From JASDSY01 sp041441465 (lineage in GTDB: Bacteria > Muiribacteriota > UBA9980): a DNA stretch of 64,000 bases. The DNA lies in NCBI GenBank assembly GCA_041441465.1, contig JASDSY010000001.1:179267-243266 (forward strand), written 5' to 3'. This document shows positions 8,371 to 17,750 of this stretch, one piece after another. How positions within the stretch are numbered: position 1 is the first letter of the stretch; every line of letters starts with the position of its first letter. A program made the translations under genes and the position numbers. The notes below the pieces were generated by a model. The model worked only from the letters and a program-made list of their open reading frames with translations. It searched no databases and was not told the origin of the DNA.

Positions 8371-11300
8371 TTAGCCTATTTCACGGCTTTTTTCAATATG
8401 AATCAGCGACCGTTTCGCGTCCTTAGCGTATATTCCGTTCGGATCGAGGTCGATAACCTTATTATATTCGGCCACTGCGTCATCAAACATGCTCTTAACC
8501 CTATATATCGAAGCCAGCCTGTAATGTGCCTCGACATAATCAGGCGCAAGCGATATCGCCTTTTTATACTGGCTTATAGCGTCATTTTTCATATTAGCTT
8601 TGTAGTTTTCATTGTACGCTTCGCCAAGTTCGAAGTAAGCACGCGGGTTGTTCGGGCATTTTTGTATGGCCTGCTTACAAATTTCTATCGCCTCGTCGTA
8701 CATATCTTTTCCGTCAAGCGATTCCTTCTGATAAACCATCTTCAACCCCCAGTAAGGATAAGGGTTAGAGTTATCGATGCTTATCGCCTGCTTAAATTCC
8801 ATCTGCGCGTTGGCTTTTTCATCGCCGGTCAGACCGTAACCCGATGAAAGTTTAATATAGGCATAACCAAGTTTATAATGCACCATGGCATCTTTGAAAT
8901 TGCCTTCAGCCGCTTTTTTATAATCCTGAATAAGCTGGAAAAATTTCTGGGTTTTATTTTCATCTTTTTCCGACATTTTATAAATAAGCTCTATTATTCT
9001 AGTATGCGCTTCGCCGTTATTCTTATCCGCCTCGATAATAATATTATACTGGTCCATCGCCTCATCGAAGCGTTTTAAATTTTCCAGCAATGTGCCGAGC
9101 GTCAGGCGCACCTTGAAATTCTGCGAATCGAGATCGACGATTTTTTGATATTGCGACAGAGCTTCTTCGTCCATACCCTCGCGCTTATAAGCCGAACCGA
9201 GTTCATAACGCACATCGACATCTTCCGGCATAAGTTCCGAGGATTTTTTCAATGCGAATATCGCCTTACCGCGCACATTTTCTTCCTTGAAAGCATTCAA
9301 AGGCAAGTTATTGTATAAATAACCTATTTCATAATGCGTCATAGGATCGGCCTGGTTCGTTTCAAGCAGTTTTTTGTACTTATCGATAATTTCATCGGCG
9401 TTCAACGAACTGTCAACCTCATAAAACGCCAGTTTATATTCTTCGAGCAGAAGCTTACGCGATTCCTTATCGGCCGGAAAGTACTGGTGCACTTTTTCAA
9501 AAAAGCTTATAGCCTCGGTGTGGTCTTTAAGTTCAACGGCGACACGCCCTGCTTTTATGTAAATATCTTTGTATTTATCGGGATCGATTTCAACGGCGCG
9601 CTGATATTCGAACAACGCCTTTGAGAACGATTTTTTCTTCTCGTAAAGCTGGCCAAGCCTGTAATGCACTTCGAGGTTGCCGGGCTTCATTTCCAGAATC
9701 CTGTCATATTCTTCGATAGCATGGTCAAGTTCGCCTTTTCTTTCGAAATCTTCCGCACGCTTGAAAGCGCCGCCAATCTGCTCTGTAATTTCACGATTCT
9801 GCTGATTAGCGAAATAATCGAGCGCCACCTGATTATTTGGATTGATCTGCAATACCCTGTTATACGATTCTTTAGCGTCATCGAACATTTCGAGCGTTTC
9901 ATAGCACTTGCCTATTTTTTCATAACCTTCTTCCGACTCCGGATCTATAGTTATGACTTTCTTAAGTTCTTCGACCGCTTCGTCTACTTTCTGAAGTTCG
10001 AGATAAACGCGCGCCAGCTCGAGGTGGACGATCGCATCGTTAGGTTCGCGCTGGATAATTTCAAGGCATTCCTTTATAAATTTATCGGTATCATTACGGC
10101 CGTGATAGATTTCAGCCAGGCGCCTGTACGACTCAATAAAATCAGGTTTTATAGTCTTAGTCCTTATGAAATACTTAACAGCTTTTTCGATAAGGTTCTG
10201 GTTCAAATAAATATCGGCAAGCTGGAATGTCGCCTGGTAATTGTTAGGATCGAGTTCGAGAACCGATTCATATTCCATGATGGCGTTTTCAATATGGTTA
10301 CGCTCAAGATATGTCCTTGCCAGCTCGAGTTTTTCCGTGACTTCTTCTTTTGTTTTAAAGTTCTTGGTGGTGTTATGCAATTCCAGAAGGCGCGGATTTT
10401 CAGGTTCTATTTTCAGGCCTTTCTCAAAATACTCGCGCGCACGGTCAAGTTCGCCGCGTTCCTTGCATATTTCGCCGAGGATTATAAGCGCGCGCACGTT
10501 TTTCTGATCGAGTTCGAGCGCCAAATTCGCCTCGTCCTGGGCCTGTTTTAATATAGTAGCGTCGTTATTTTCGATACTATCAATCAAAAATGTCTGCGAT
10601 AATTCGATATGCCCTTCGACAAATTTCGGATTTTCTTTTATAACCTTTCTGAATTCAACGATCGCCTTGTCAAGCGAGGTCGATTCGCGGTATAAAATGC
10701 CGAGTTCGACGCGTACTTTGTAATTCGACGGATCGCTGGTTATTATCTTCAATAAAATCTCGATCGCGGTATCTATATCGCCCTGCTCGGAGTATACTTT
10801 CGAAAGCTCAACTGCAGTATCTACGCTTTCAGGATTGCGTTCGAGTATTTTCTCGAACATCTGGCGCGCTTTATCGTAATTTTTAGTATTTTTGAATATG
10901 CGACCGAGCATAAGCGAAATGCTGAAATCGGCAGGGTTTAGTTTCAAGCTCTGAGTGAGGCATTTCAATGCATCCTGATATGCCTGTTTCTTGTAGTATA
11001 TCTCGCCCATTTCCTTGAGCGCCGAATAGTTTGCCGGATCAAGCTCGATTATCGATCTATATTCTTCAAGCGCCTTGTCGTATAAATTCTTAGATTTATA
11101 AATTTCCGCAAGTTTTATATGCGCGATATGGTAGGACGGATCAAGTTCGAGGGCGCGTTCGAAATTTTCGACAGCCTCATCATGCATATCGAGCGCATGG
11201 TAAGCGATACCGAGGTCCTTATATATGGTTATATCGGTAAGGCCGGCTTCAAGCGCCTGGTTATATATCTTAACCGCGTCCGAATATTTATTTTTGCTCA

Positions 11301-12282
11301 TATATGCATTTCCAAGACGCAGGTAAACTTCAGGATTTTCAGGTTCGAGTTCGATTACTTTCTTGAATTCGACAATCGCCCTGTCCAGATTTCCTGCAAC
11401 AAGGTAGATTTCGCCAAGACGCAGGTGCGCTTCGGTCGAATCGGGATCTTTAGCGATTACCTTTTTATAAGTCTTCTCAGCTTCCGAAGTATTGCCGAGG
11501 GCAAGATATAGGTCGCCCTGCTTCTGGAGTATTTCTATATTCTGATATCCGCTCTGAATAGCCTTTTTTAACATATCAAGCGCGGACTGTATATTTCCTT
11601 CAGCCTCATAAACTTCGCATAACGGGAAATACAGTTCTTTTTCGTCAGGCTTTGCCTCGTAGACTTTACTGAGGCAAATACGCGCGGAGCTGTAGTTCTT
11701 GTTGGCATACGACAAAAGTCCGAGACGGAGGTTGGCATCGAGGTTGTCAGGCTCGAGCTTCAGGACTTTTTCGAGAATCATTATTTCATTTTTTTCTTCG
11801 TTCTTCTCGCGGTAAATCTTAGCCATATTAAGATAAATTTCCAGATCGCCGTCGCGCTGGTCCATATAAGTGCGGTAATTTTCAAGCGACTCGTTAAAAT
11901 TCTGCCTTATAAAATTAATATGACCGAGATATTTATAAGACTCAATAAGTTCTGAATTCAAGCCGAGCGCTTTTTCAAATTTTTCGAACGCCTCGTCAAA
12001 ATCTTCTTTTTTATAATAATCGACGCCGAGCTGAAAAAATATGTCGGGATCGTCCGGCGACATCGAAACGGCGATTTCGAATTCCTTCATTGACTCTTCT
12101 TTCATACCTTTTTTGGAATAAATTTCGCCGAGTTTATAATGCGCCATTATATCGTTAGGATCAAGTTTCACGACCTGCTGAAAAGATTCGAGCGCCATCG
12201 TCAGGTTATTCAAATTTATGTATATTTCACCGGCAAGCTGATGAAACATCTTTAATTTTTCAGGGGTTTTATTACTGCTCAT
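8371..12282 (-). CDS. Giant all-TPR protein, 1303 residues
   Basis: Almost the whole length is tetratricopeptide repeats of 34 residues, roughly 35 copies, with the consensus (G/A)..Y...G.YDEA...Y.K.(I/L)..DP.N visible unit after unit. Examples are AHYKLGEIYSKKGMKEESMK and VHLELARVYLELQKVDEAVE. No signal peptide, transmembrane segment or enzyme domain is seen, so it is probably a cytoplasmic scaffold. Short breaks with altered spacing occur near residues 560-650, 835-870 and 1130-1215. The gene overlaps the end of the larger upstream TPR gene by 11 bases (ATGAGCAGTAA), so the two are very likely translationally coupled and may act together. AAGGGA lies ten bases before the ATG. The partner or process cannot be named from sequence. 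Confidence 0.85.
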   Translation of the reverse strand: MSSNKTPEKLKMFHQLAGEIYINLNNLTMALESFQQVVKLDPNDIMAHYKLGEIYSKKGMKEESMKEFEIAVSMSPDDPDIFFQLGVDYYKKEDFDEAFEKFEKALGLNSELIESYKYLGHINFIRQNFNESLENYRTYMDQRDGDLEIYLNMAKIYREKNEEKNEIMILEKVLKLEPDNLDANLRLGLLSYANKNYSSARICLSKVYEAKPDEKELYFPLCEVYEAEGNIQSALDMLKKAIQSGYQNIEILQKQGDLYLALGNTSEAEKTYKKVIAKDPDSTEAHLRLGEIYLVAGNLDRAIVEFKKVIELEPENPEVYLRLGNAYMSKNKYSDAVKIYNQALEAGLTDITIYKDLGIAYHALDMHDEAVENFERALELDPSYHIAHIKLAEIYKSKNLYDKALEEYRSIIELDPANYSALKEMGEIYYKKQAYQDALKCLTQSLKLNPADFSISLMLGRIFKNTKNYDKARQMFEKILERNPESVDTAVELSKVYSEQGDIDTAIEILLKIITSDPSNYKVRVELGILYRESTSLDKAIVEFRKVIKENPKFVEGHIELSQTFLIDSIENNDATILKQAQDEANLALELDQKNVRALIILGEICKERGELDRAREYFEKGLKIEPENPRLLELHNTTKNFKTKEEVTEKLELARTYLERNHIENAIMEYESVLELDPNNYQATFQLADIYLNQNLIEKAVKYFIRTKTIKPDFIESYRRLAEIYHGRNDTDKFIKECLEIIQREPNDAIVHLELARVYLELQKVDEAVEELKKVITIDPESEEGYEKIGKCYETLEMFDDAKESYNRVLQINPNNQVALDYFANQQNREITEQIGGAFKRAEDFERKGELDHAIEEYDRILEMKPGNLEVHYRLGQLYEKKKSFSKALFEYQRAVEIDPDKYKDIYIKAGRVAVELKDHTEAISFFEKVHQYFPADKESRKLLLEEYKLAFYEVDSSLNADEIIDKYKKLLETNQADPMTHYEIGYLYNNLPLNAFKEENVRGKAIFALKKSSELMPEDVDVRYELGSAYKREGMDEEALSQYQKIVDLDSQNFKVRLTLGTLLENLKRFDEAMDQYNIIIEADKNNGEAHTRIIELIYKMSEKDENKTQKFFQLIQDYKKAAEGNFKDAMVHYKLGYAYIKLSSGYGLTGDEKANAQMEFKQAISIDNSNPYPYWGLKMVYQKESLDGKDMYDEAIEICKQAIQKCPNNPRAYFELGEAYNENYKANMKNDAISQYKKAISLAPDYVEAHYRLASIYRVKSMFDDAVAEYNKVIDLDPNGIYAKDAKRSLIHIEKSREIG

Positions 12283-15200
12283 AAAGCGCCATCCCTTTCT
12301 TTATGTATTCAAGAGCTTCCTTATATTTTTTTATGCCGACATACGCTCTGGCGAGTTCAAGGTATAAATCCACATTTTCAGGATCACCGGCAAGCGCTAT
12401 ATTATATTTTGAAACCGCCCTTTCAACATCTCCGCGGTCCATGTATATTTTACCGAGGTTAATCGCCACTTTCCAGTCGCCGGGGTCTTTATCGAGAACT
12501 TTTTCGTAAATGAAAAGCGCATCGTCGGTCATATGCTTCGAATCATATATAGCGCCGAGATTCCTTAATATATCGATATTATCGGAATCGAAACGCTGCG
12601 CTTCGAGGTAGAACGCACAGGCCTCATCGAGCGAGTTAAGTTTCTGATAAGAAAACGCGAGATTGTAATATATCTGGAAATCGCCTTTTTCCGCTTCGAC
12701 GCAGGTCATATATTCATTTATCGAATCCGCCCACTGCTCGTTTGAAAAATATAAATGCCCGAGGTGGATATGCGCCTCTATATAATTTGCGTCGATTCCG
12801 ACGGCTTTTTTATAATTATTTATGGCCTGCTCGAAATTACCTGAAACTTCGTAATCAAGGCCGATTTTGTAATAAGCCTCGGCATTATCAGGCTCAAGTT
12901 CCGAAGCTTTTTTATAATAAATATTCGCGCGCGCTTTTTCGCCTTCGCTCTCAAATATTTTCGCGAGTTTAAGCAGGATTTTAGCGTCAGGCTTTATGCT
13001 GCAGGATTTTTCATACGACTCAATGGCCTCCTGCCTGTCGCCGAGTTTGAGAAATAGCTCCGCACGGTCGATATAAACGTCATAAAACGATGAATCGAGG
13101 TTCACGACTTTCTCGAATTCCTCGAGCGCCTTATGGTCAATTTGCTTTTTAGCGTATGCTTTTCCTAAATTATATCTTATTTTCATATTATTAGGGAAAA
13201 GCCTTATAGCGCGCTGGCATGTCTCTATAACCTGATCGTATTCGCCCTGGGCAAAACTTATTTCCATGAGGCCGAACATAGCGTCGACGAATTCAGGATT
13301 AAGTTCGAGCGCCCTTCGGTACTGCGCCTTAGCTTCGTTGAACATATCGCGGTTTCTGAGCGAATCGCCGAGCTCGTAATAAAACAGTGCATTCGACGGC
13401 GCGTATTTTATGGCATTCTGGTAAAGATCGACCATTTTATAATACAGGCGTTTTTCTTTATATTTCGAGCCGAGTTTATATATGATATTTATCATATCCG
13501 GCTTCAGCGCGAGCGCTTTTTCATAGTTAAGCATCGATTTTTCGAAGTCGCCTATTTTTTCGTAGGCTTCGGCAAGTTCCGAGAATATCGCAGGCGATTC
13601 ATTGTCATATTCGGCAGCTTTCGAAAGCTGCGTTATCGCCTCGTTGTATTTTTCGGTAAGGGCATAAACAGTTCCGAGCTTATGTATAGCGTCGACAAAG
13701 TCAGGCTGCAATTTCAACACTTTTTGATATTCTTTTATAGCGTTTTCATACTGCTTCAGGTTGAAATAAACTTCGCCGAGTTTATATATAACAATAGGAT
13801 TATTGCCGTCTATAGCGAGCGCTTTCTTGAAATGCTCGACTGCTTTTTCAAATTGATATTTCTCAAAGTATAGTTTTCCGAGTTCGAAAAGAACGTTTGA
13901 ATTTTCAGGTTCGAGCGAAATCGATATCTCGAATTCTGAAATAGCCTTATCAGTCTGATAAAGGCTTGAGTAAATAAGGCCGAGCTCTATATGCGCGAGG
14001 GCGTGCTCGAAGTTTGCCTCGACGACTTCAGCAAACGATTTTTGCGCTTCATCGTACATGCCCTGGCTCTTATATGCCTTGCCAAGCTCGAATTTAACCT
14101 CGACATTCTTGCCGTCGCGTTTAAGCACTTTCTGGAATTCCAGTATAGCTTTATCCACGCGGCCTTTGTTGATATATGCCTTACCAAGCTCATAATAAGC
14201 GTCGGTTATGTCAGGCTCGATTTCGATGACCTGCCTGAATTTTTCGATAGCCTTCTCGAGGGAGCCTTCCTTCTTGTAGGTACGCCCGAGTTCAAGCAAT
14301 ATCTCAGGGTTATAAGAATCGACTTTGAGCGCCTCTATAAATTGCGTGCAGGCATCGGTTATCATATCAATCGAATTATAAACCTGTCCAAGCTTGAACC
14401 GGACATCGACATTACCCGGCTCGCGTTCAACCGCGCGTTTGTAACATTCGATGGCGTTAGTGGCATCGGTCTGCGCATTATACAAATCGCCGAGTTTTAT
14501 AAACGCCTTAGTATTAGTTTCGTCGATTTTCACGACTTCGCCGTACATTTTTATGGCCTCGTCGCCTATTCCCTGGAAATTATAACATTCACCGAGTTTA
14601 TAAAGAAGATTAACGTCGAAGGAATCGATTTTGTAAGCGCTCAAGAATTTTTCCGACGCTTCAGCGTACATTTTCTTTTCAAAGAAAATATTGCCGAGGT
14701 TCACATAAGCTTCCTTATTTTCGGGATTCGCCTTTATAGTTTCTGAATATTCCCACATCGCGTTATCAAGGTAATTTTGTTTTTCATAGCAAATCGCAAG
14801 GTTGAAGTGCACCTTTTCGTTGCCTGGCGAAAATTCGAGGATCTGCTGGTATTCGTTGATAGCGTTATCGTAAGCGTTGCGGCGCTGATAAATCGAGGCA
14901 AGGTTCATATGGGCCGTTATATTGGCAGCCTCATTTGCCAGCACCTGTTTATACTCGGCCATCGCCAGATCGAGATTGTTCGATATCTCGTAACATTTAG
15001 CCATACCAAGATGCGCTTCGGAATTTTTCGGGTCTATCGCGGCGGCTTTCTGGAAATTATCGATGGCGTAATCAAAACGTTCCTTTTGAAGGTATAAATC
15101 GCCGAGCTTTATGAACGCATCGATAAGGCTGTTATCTATAGCCACTGCCTGTAAAAAGTATTTTTCCGCTTCATTAAAATCATAAAATTTCAAATAACAA

Positions 15201-17431
15201 TTCGCCATACCCATTATAGCCTGAACGTTCGAATGGTCGGTCAATAAAATCTCTTTGTAGCGGCCCTGAGCGAGCTCATAATCGCCGCGCTGGAAATGAA
15301 TTTTCGCGAGGCTGATATGCGAATTTACATCGTTTTTAACGAGATCGATGACCTTGGTATGGTAAGATACCGCGAGATCAAAATCTTTCTCGATATAGGC
15401 AATTTCTGCCAGCCTGCTATAAAGGCGCGGATTCCTGTCACCAAGATGCGAAGCCGCCTGCATATATTTTAAGCGCGCATTTTCGTATTGCGCCAGCTCG
15501 AAATAAACATCGCCCATAAGCACATAAGAATCGATATACTCAGGGTCGATATCCTGGCAGTTGATAAGCTCTTTCTGCGCATTTTCATAATCCTTAATCT
15601 TAAGGTATGCGATAGCTTTTTCATAATGCGCGCGAGCAAAATTAGGCTTTATCTCTATTATCTTATCGCATAATTCGATAATTTCAGCATTTTTGCCGAG
15701 TTTACCGAGAAGCTCTATCGCTTTAAAATAGCCTTCAACAAAAAGCTTGTTAAGATGCAGCGCCTTATTGACTTGATCGCAGGCTTTTTCAAGCTCGCCG
15801 GCGCCGGCATAGGCAATGCCGAGTTCATAGTAAGCGCGGTAATTATCGGAGGCGATCCTGACCACTTTTTTGCATACCGAAACGGCGTCGCTTATCAAAC
15901 CGAGGGAATTGATATAAATTTTAGACAGCCACCAGCTTGCGTATATGTTATCCGGATTAAGTTTTAAAGCCATTTTAAGCTCGGATGTAGCCTTTAAATG
16001 CCATTCCTTGTCTTTAAATTTATATAAAGCCATGCCAAGAGCCATGTGCGCCGCGGAACTGTTAGGATCTATGTTAGTCTTAGATTTGAACCGCTCGACT
16101 ATTTTTTCAACCAGAGCGCTGTCGTTAGCGTGTTTCCTATTCAAAAGCTTCTGCGAATATTCATTGATCAAATGTTCATAAATCTCGAAATTTTCCTCGT
16201 CGATCTTTGCCGCCCTGTTAAAAGCGTCGATTGCCTCTTCATGAAGCTTTTTCTGCGAAAATACTTTTCCGAGAAGCACCAATGAGTCATAAAAATCAGG
16301 ATTAAAATTAAGAGCCGAGTTTAATTCCGATATCGCTTTATCGTAAAAATCGTTTAAATAATAAATATGGCCGAGTTTATAGTGAATTTCAAAATCTTTC
16401 GGAGCAAGCGAAAGAGCTTTGTTATATTTTTCAATAGCCTGAGTATATTCGTAGCTTTTTTTATAGATATCGCCGAGGCGCGAGTATATTTCCGAATTAT
16501 TAGGCTCAAGTTTCAAGGCCTTTTCAAAATAACTGATCGCTTTTTCCTCGAGATCGCCTTCCGGTTTCCTATAATAAGTGTCAGCGAGCTCAAAATACAA
16601 TTTCGCGTTGTTCTGATTTAATTTCACCGCTTCCTGGCATAATTCGATTATTTTGGCGTATTCAAGGCGTCCCGAAGCAAATTCGCGGACGTAAATTTCC
16701 TTGAGGCCGAGGTACGAATAAATATTATTCGGATTGAGTTCTATCGCCTTTTTAAAAGCCGTGACCGCCAGTTCGCGCTGCCCGATCTCAGTCTGCAGGG
16801 CTGCAGAATGAAGCGTACTCAGGGCGCAGCCGTAAGCAAAATATGCGTTCGAGTCGTAAGGATTTTGCTCGACAATGGATTTAAACTTAGCCACGATATT
16901 TTCGTACATGGCGTCGCGTTCTGAATAATCCTCGTATAGCTTGTAATATTGCTGCATTAAAAGAACGCAGGCCATGCCGTGATCCGCATCGGCGGCAAGA
17001 ACGTCCTTAAATTCGGATATGGCTTCGTTATGACGGTTTTGTATGGAATAAATTTTTCCGAGTTCAAAATGGGCGCGGGGATTTTCAGCGTCGAGCACTA
17101 TGATTTTTTTATATTCGGTAATAGCGCCGTGCAAATCAAAACTTTTGAGCTTTTTCTCTGCTACCGAAAGTATTACAAATATCTGCTCCTGCTTGTCATC
17201 ATAAGAAAGCATGCCGGTAGTATTCTTTAAACTCAAAATTTCACGCTCCTCCCGCCTTATCTTAAGGTCTTCAACAAATTCGGATGAAGCTCTTCCCATT
17301 CCATATATGTAACAATGCTGATTTTCACGGTCGTAAAAATAGCATTTTTCCTTTTTACAGGTATCAATTCTCTCTTTGAGCTCTTCTTCCGGAATGTTGC
17401 CAATAAAAGGGCAATAAAACGGTTTATCCAT
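12272..17431 (-). CDS. Giant TPR protein with N-terminal four-cysteine module, 1719 residues
   Basis: After a short N-terminal region, the protein is a near-continuous array of roughly 45 TPR units of 34 residues (for example AHFELGKIYSIQNRHNEAIS and AYYELGKAYINKGRVDKAIL). The first 45 residues are different: they hold four Cys in the spacing CX17CX4CX9C (YCPF...DTCKKEKCYFY...HCYIYG), which could bind Zn or an Fe-S cluster. No signal peptide or membrane helix is visible, so a cytosolic scaffold is likely. ATG 17431 is preferred because GGGGGA stands five bases upstream; ATG 17443 overlaps that site. It forms a two-gene unit with the 1303-residue TPR gene downstream. No function is assigned. 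Confidence 0.85.
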   Translation of the reverse strand: MDKPFYCPFIGNIPEEELKERIDTCKKEKCYFYDRENQHCYIYGMGRASSEFVEDLKIRREEREILSLKNTTGMLSYDDKQEQIFVILSVAEKKLKSFDLHGAITEYKKIIVLDAENPRAHFELGKIYSIQNRHNEAISEFKDVLAADADHGMACVLLMQQYYKLYEDYSERDAMYENIVAKFKSIVEQNPYDSNAYFAYGCALSTLHSAALQTEIGQRELAVTAFKKAIELNPNNIYSYLGLKEIYVREFASGRLEYAKIIELCQEAVKLNQNNAKLYFELADTYYRKPEGDLEEKAISYFEKALKLEPNNSEIYSRLGDIYKKSYEYTQAIEKYNKALSLAPKDFEIHYKLGHIYYLNDFYDKAISELNSALNFNPDFYDSLVLLGKVFSQKKLHEEAIDAFNRAAKIDEENFEIYEHLINEYSQKLLNRKHANDSALVEKIVERFKSKTNIDPNSSAAHMALGMALYKFKDKEWHLKATSELKMALKLNPDNIYASWWLSKIYINSLGLISDAVSVCKKVVRIASDNYRAYYELGIAYAGAGELEKACDQVNKALHLNKLFVEGYFKAIELLGKLGKNAEIIELCDKIIEIKPNFARAHYEKAIAYLKIKDYENAQKELINCQDIDPEYIDSYVLMGDVYFELAQYENARLKYMQAASHLGDRNPRLYSRLAEIAYIEKDFDLAVSYHTKVIDLVKNDVNSHISLAKIHFQRGDYELAQGRYKEILLTDHSNVQAIMGMANCYLKFYDFNEAEKYFLQAVAIDNSLIDAFIKLGDLYLQKERFDYAIDNFQKAAAIDPKNSEAHLGMAKCYEISNNLDLAMAEYKQVLANEAANITAHMNLASIYQRRNAYDNAINEYQQILEFSPGNEKVHFNLAICYEKQNYLDNAMWEYSETIKANPENKEAYVNLGNIFFEKKMYAEASEKFLSAYKIDSFDVNLLYKLGECYNFQGIGDEAIKMYGEVVKIDETNTKAFIKLGDLYNAQTDATNAIECYKRAVEREPGNVDVRFKLGQVYNSIDMITDACTQFIEALKVDSYNPEILLELGRTYKKEGSLEKAIEKFRQVIEIEPDITDAYYELGKAYINKGRVDKAILEFQKVLKRDGKNVEVKFELGKAYKSQGMYDEAQKSFAEVVEANFEHALAHIELGLIYSSLYQTDKAISEFEISISLEPENSNVLFELGKLYFEKYQFEKAVEHFKKALAIDGNNPIVIYKLGEVYFNLKQYENAIKEYQKVLKLQPDFVDAIHKLGTVYALTEKYNEAITQLSKAAEYDNESPAIFSELAEAYEKIGDFEKSMLNYEKALALKPDMINIIYKLGSKYKEKRLYYKMVDLYQNAIKYAPSNALFYYELGDSLRNRDMFNEAKAQYRRALELNPEFVDAMFGLMEISFAQGEYDQVIETCQRAIRLFPNNMKIRYNLGKAYAKKQIDHKALEEFEKVVNLDSSFYDVYIDRAELFLKLGDRQEAIESYEKSCSIKPDAKILLKLAKIFESEGEKARANIYYKKASELEPDNAEAYYKIGLDYEVSGNFEQAINNYKKAVGIDANYIEAHIHLGHLYFSNEQWADSINEYMTCVEAEKGDFQIYYNLAFSYQKLNSLDEACAFYLEAQRFDSDNIDILRNLGAIYDSKHMTDDALFIYEKVLDKDPGDWKVAINLGKIYMDRGDVERAVSKYNIALAGDPENVDLYLELARAYVGIKKYKEALEYIKKGMALYEQ

Positions 17432-17750
17432 ATTTTCCCCCATAATCGGCGAAAACCGCCAATATCATATAAAAAAACTTTTCGGAACGAACTTCTAACG
17501 AATCAAACCAGTTTAATGATCTACATAATCTCTATCAATTTAATTAATATTAAGCATTCTTAATTAATAGATAAAAAAACATAACTATAATAACCCGCTA
17601 AAAATTTCAACAAATGCTTTTCTTATTCTGAATGAAAGCTTTTTTCAAAGCTTCCGTCAGGCGTATTCAGCCTGACAAATCAAAAACTTAAAACGATATT
17701 TTCACTGCTGCCAAAGCATACTTCGCGCATACTAACTCCGATGACCGAAC
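17432..17750 (-). terminator. ftsK-TPR intergenic region with two hairpins (possible terminator)
   Basis: About 320 bases carry no gene. Reading the minus strand away from ftsK, a perfect stem GTCAGGC/GCCTGAC with a seven-base loop (17656-17676) is followed at once by a second, A/T-rich stem built on AAGCTTT/AAAGCTT (about 17633-17653). Neither has a classical U-tract directly after it, so termination is only plausible. The remaining DNA towards the TPR gene is very AT-rich and probably holds that operon's promoter. No convincing -35/-10 pair was found. Confidence 0.4.

Noticed and set aside
9664..10551. Plus-strand frame opposite the TPR gene
   Set aside because: Antisense shadow of TPR codons; hydrophobic aromatic-rich translation without a recognisable motif.
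8371..17431. Periodic 102-base repeats as a possible CRISPR or satellite array
   Set aside because: The periodicity is that of 34-residue TPR codons; the units diverge strongly and lie in one continuous reading frame.
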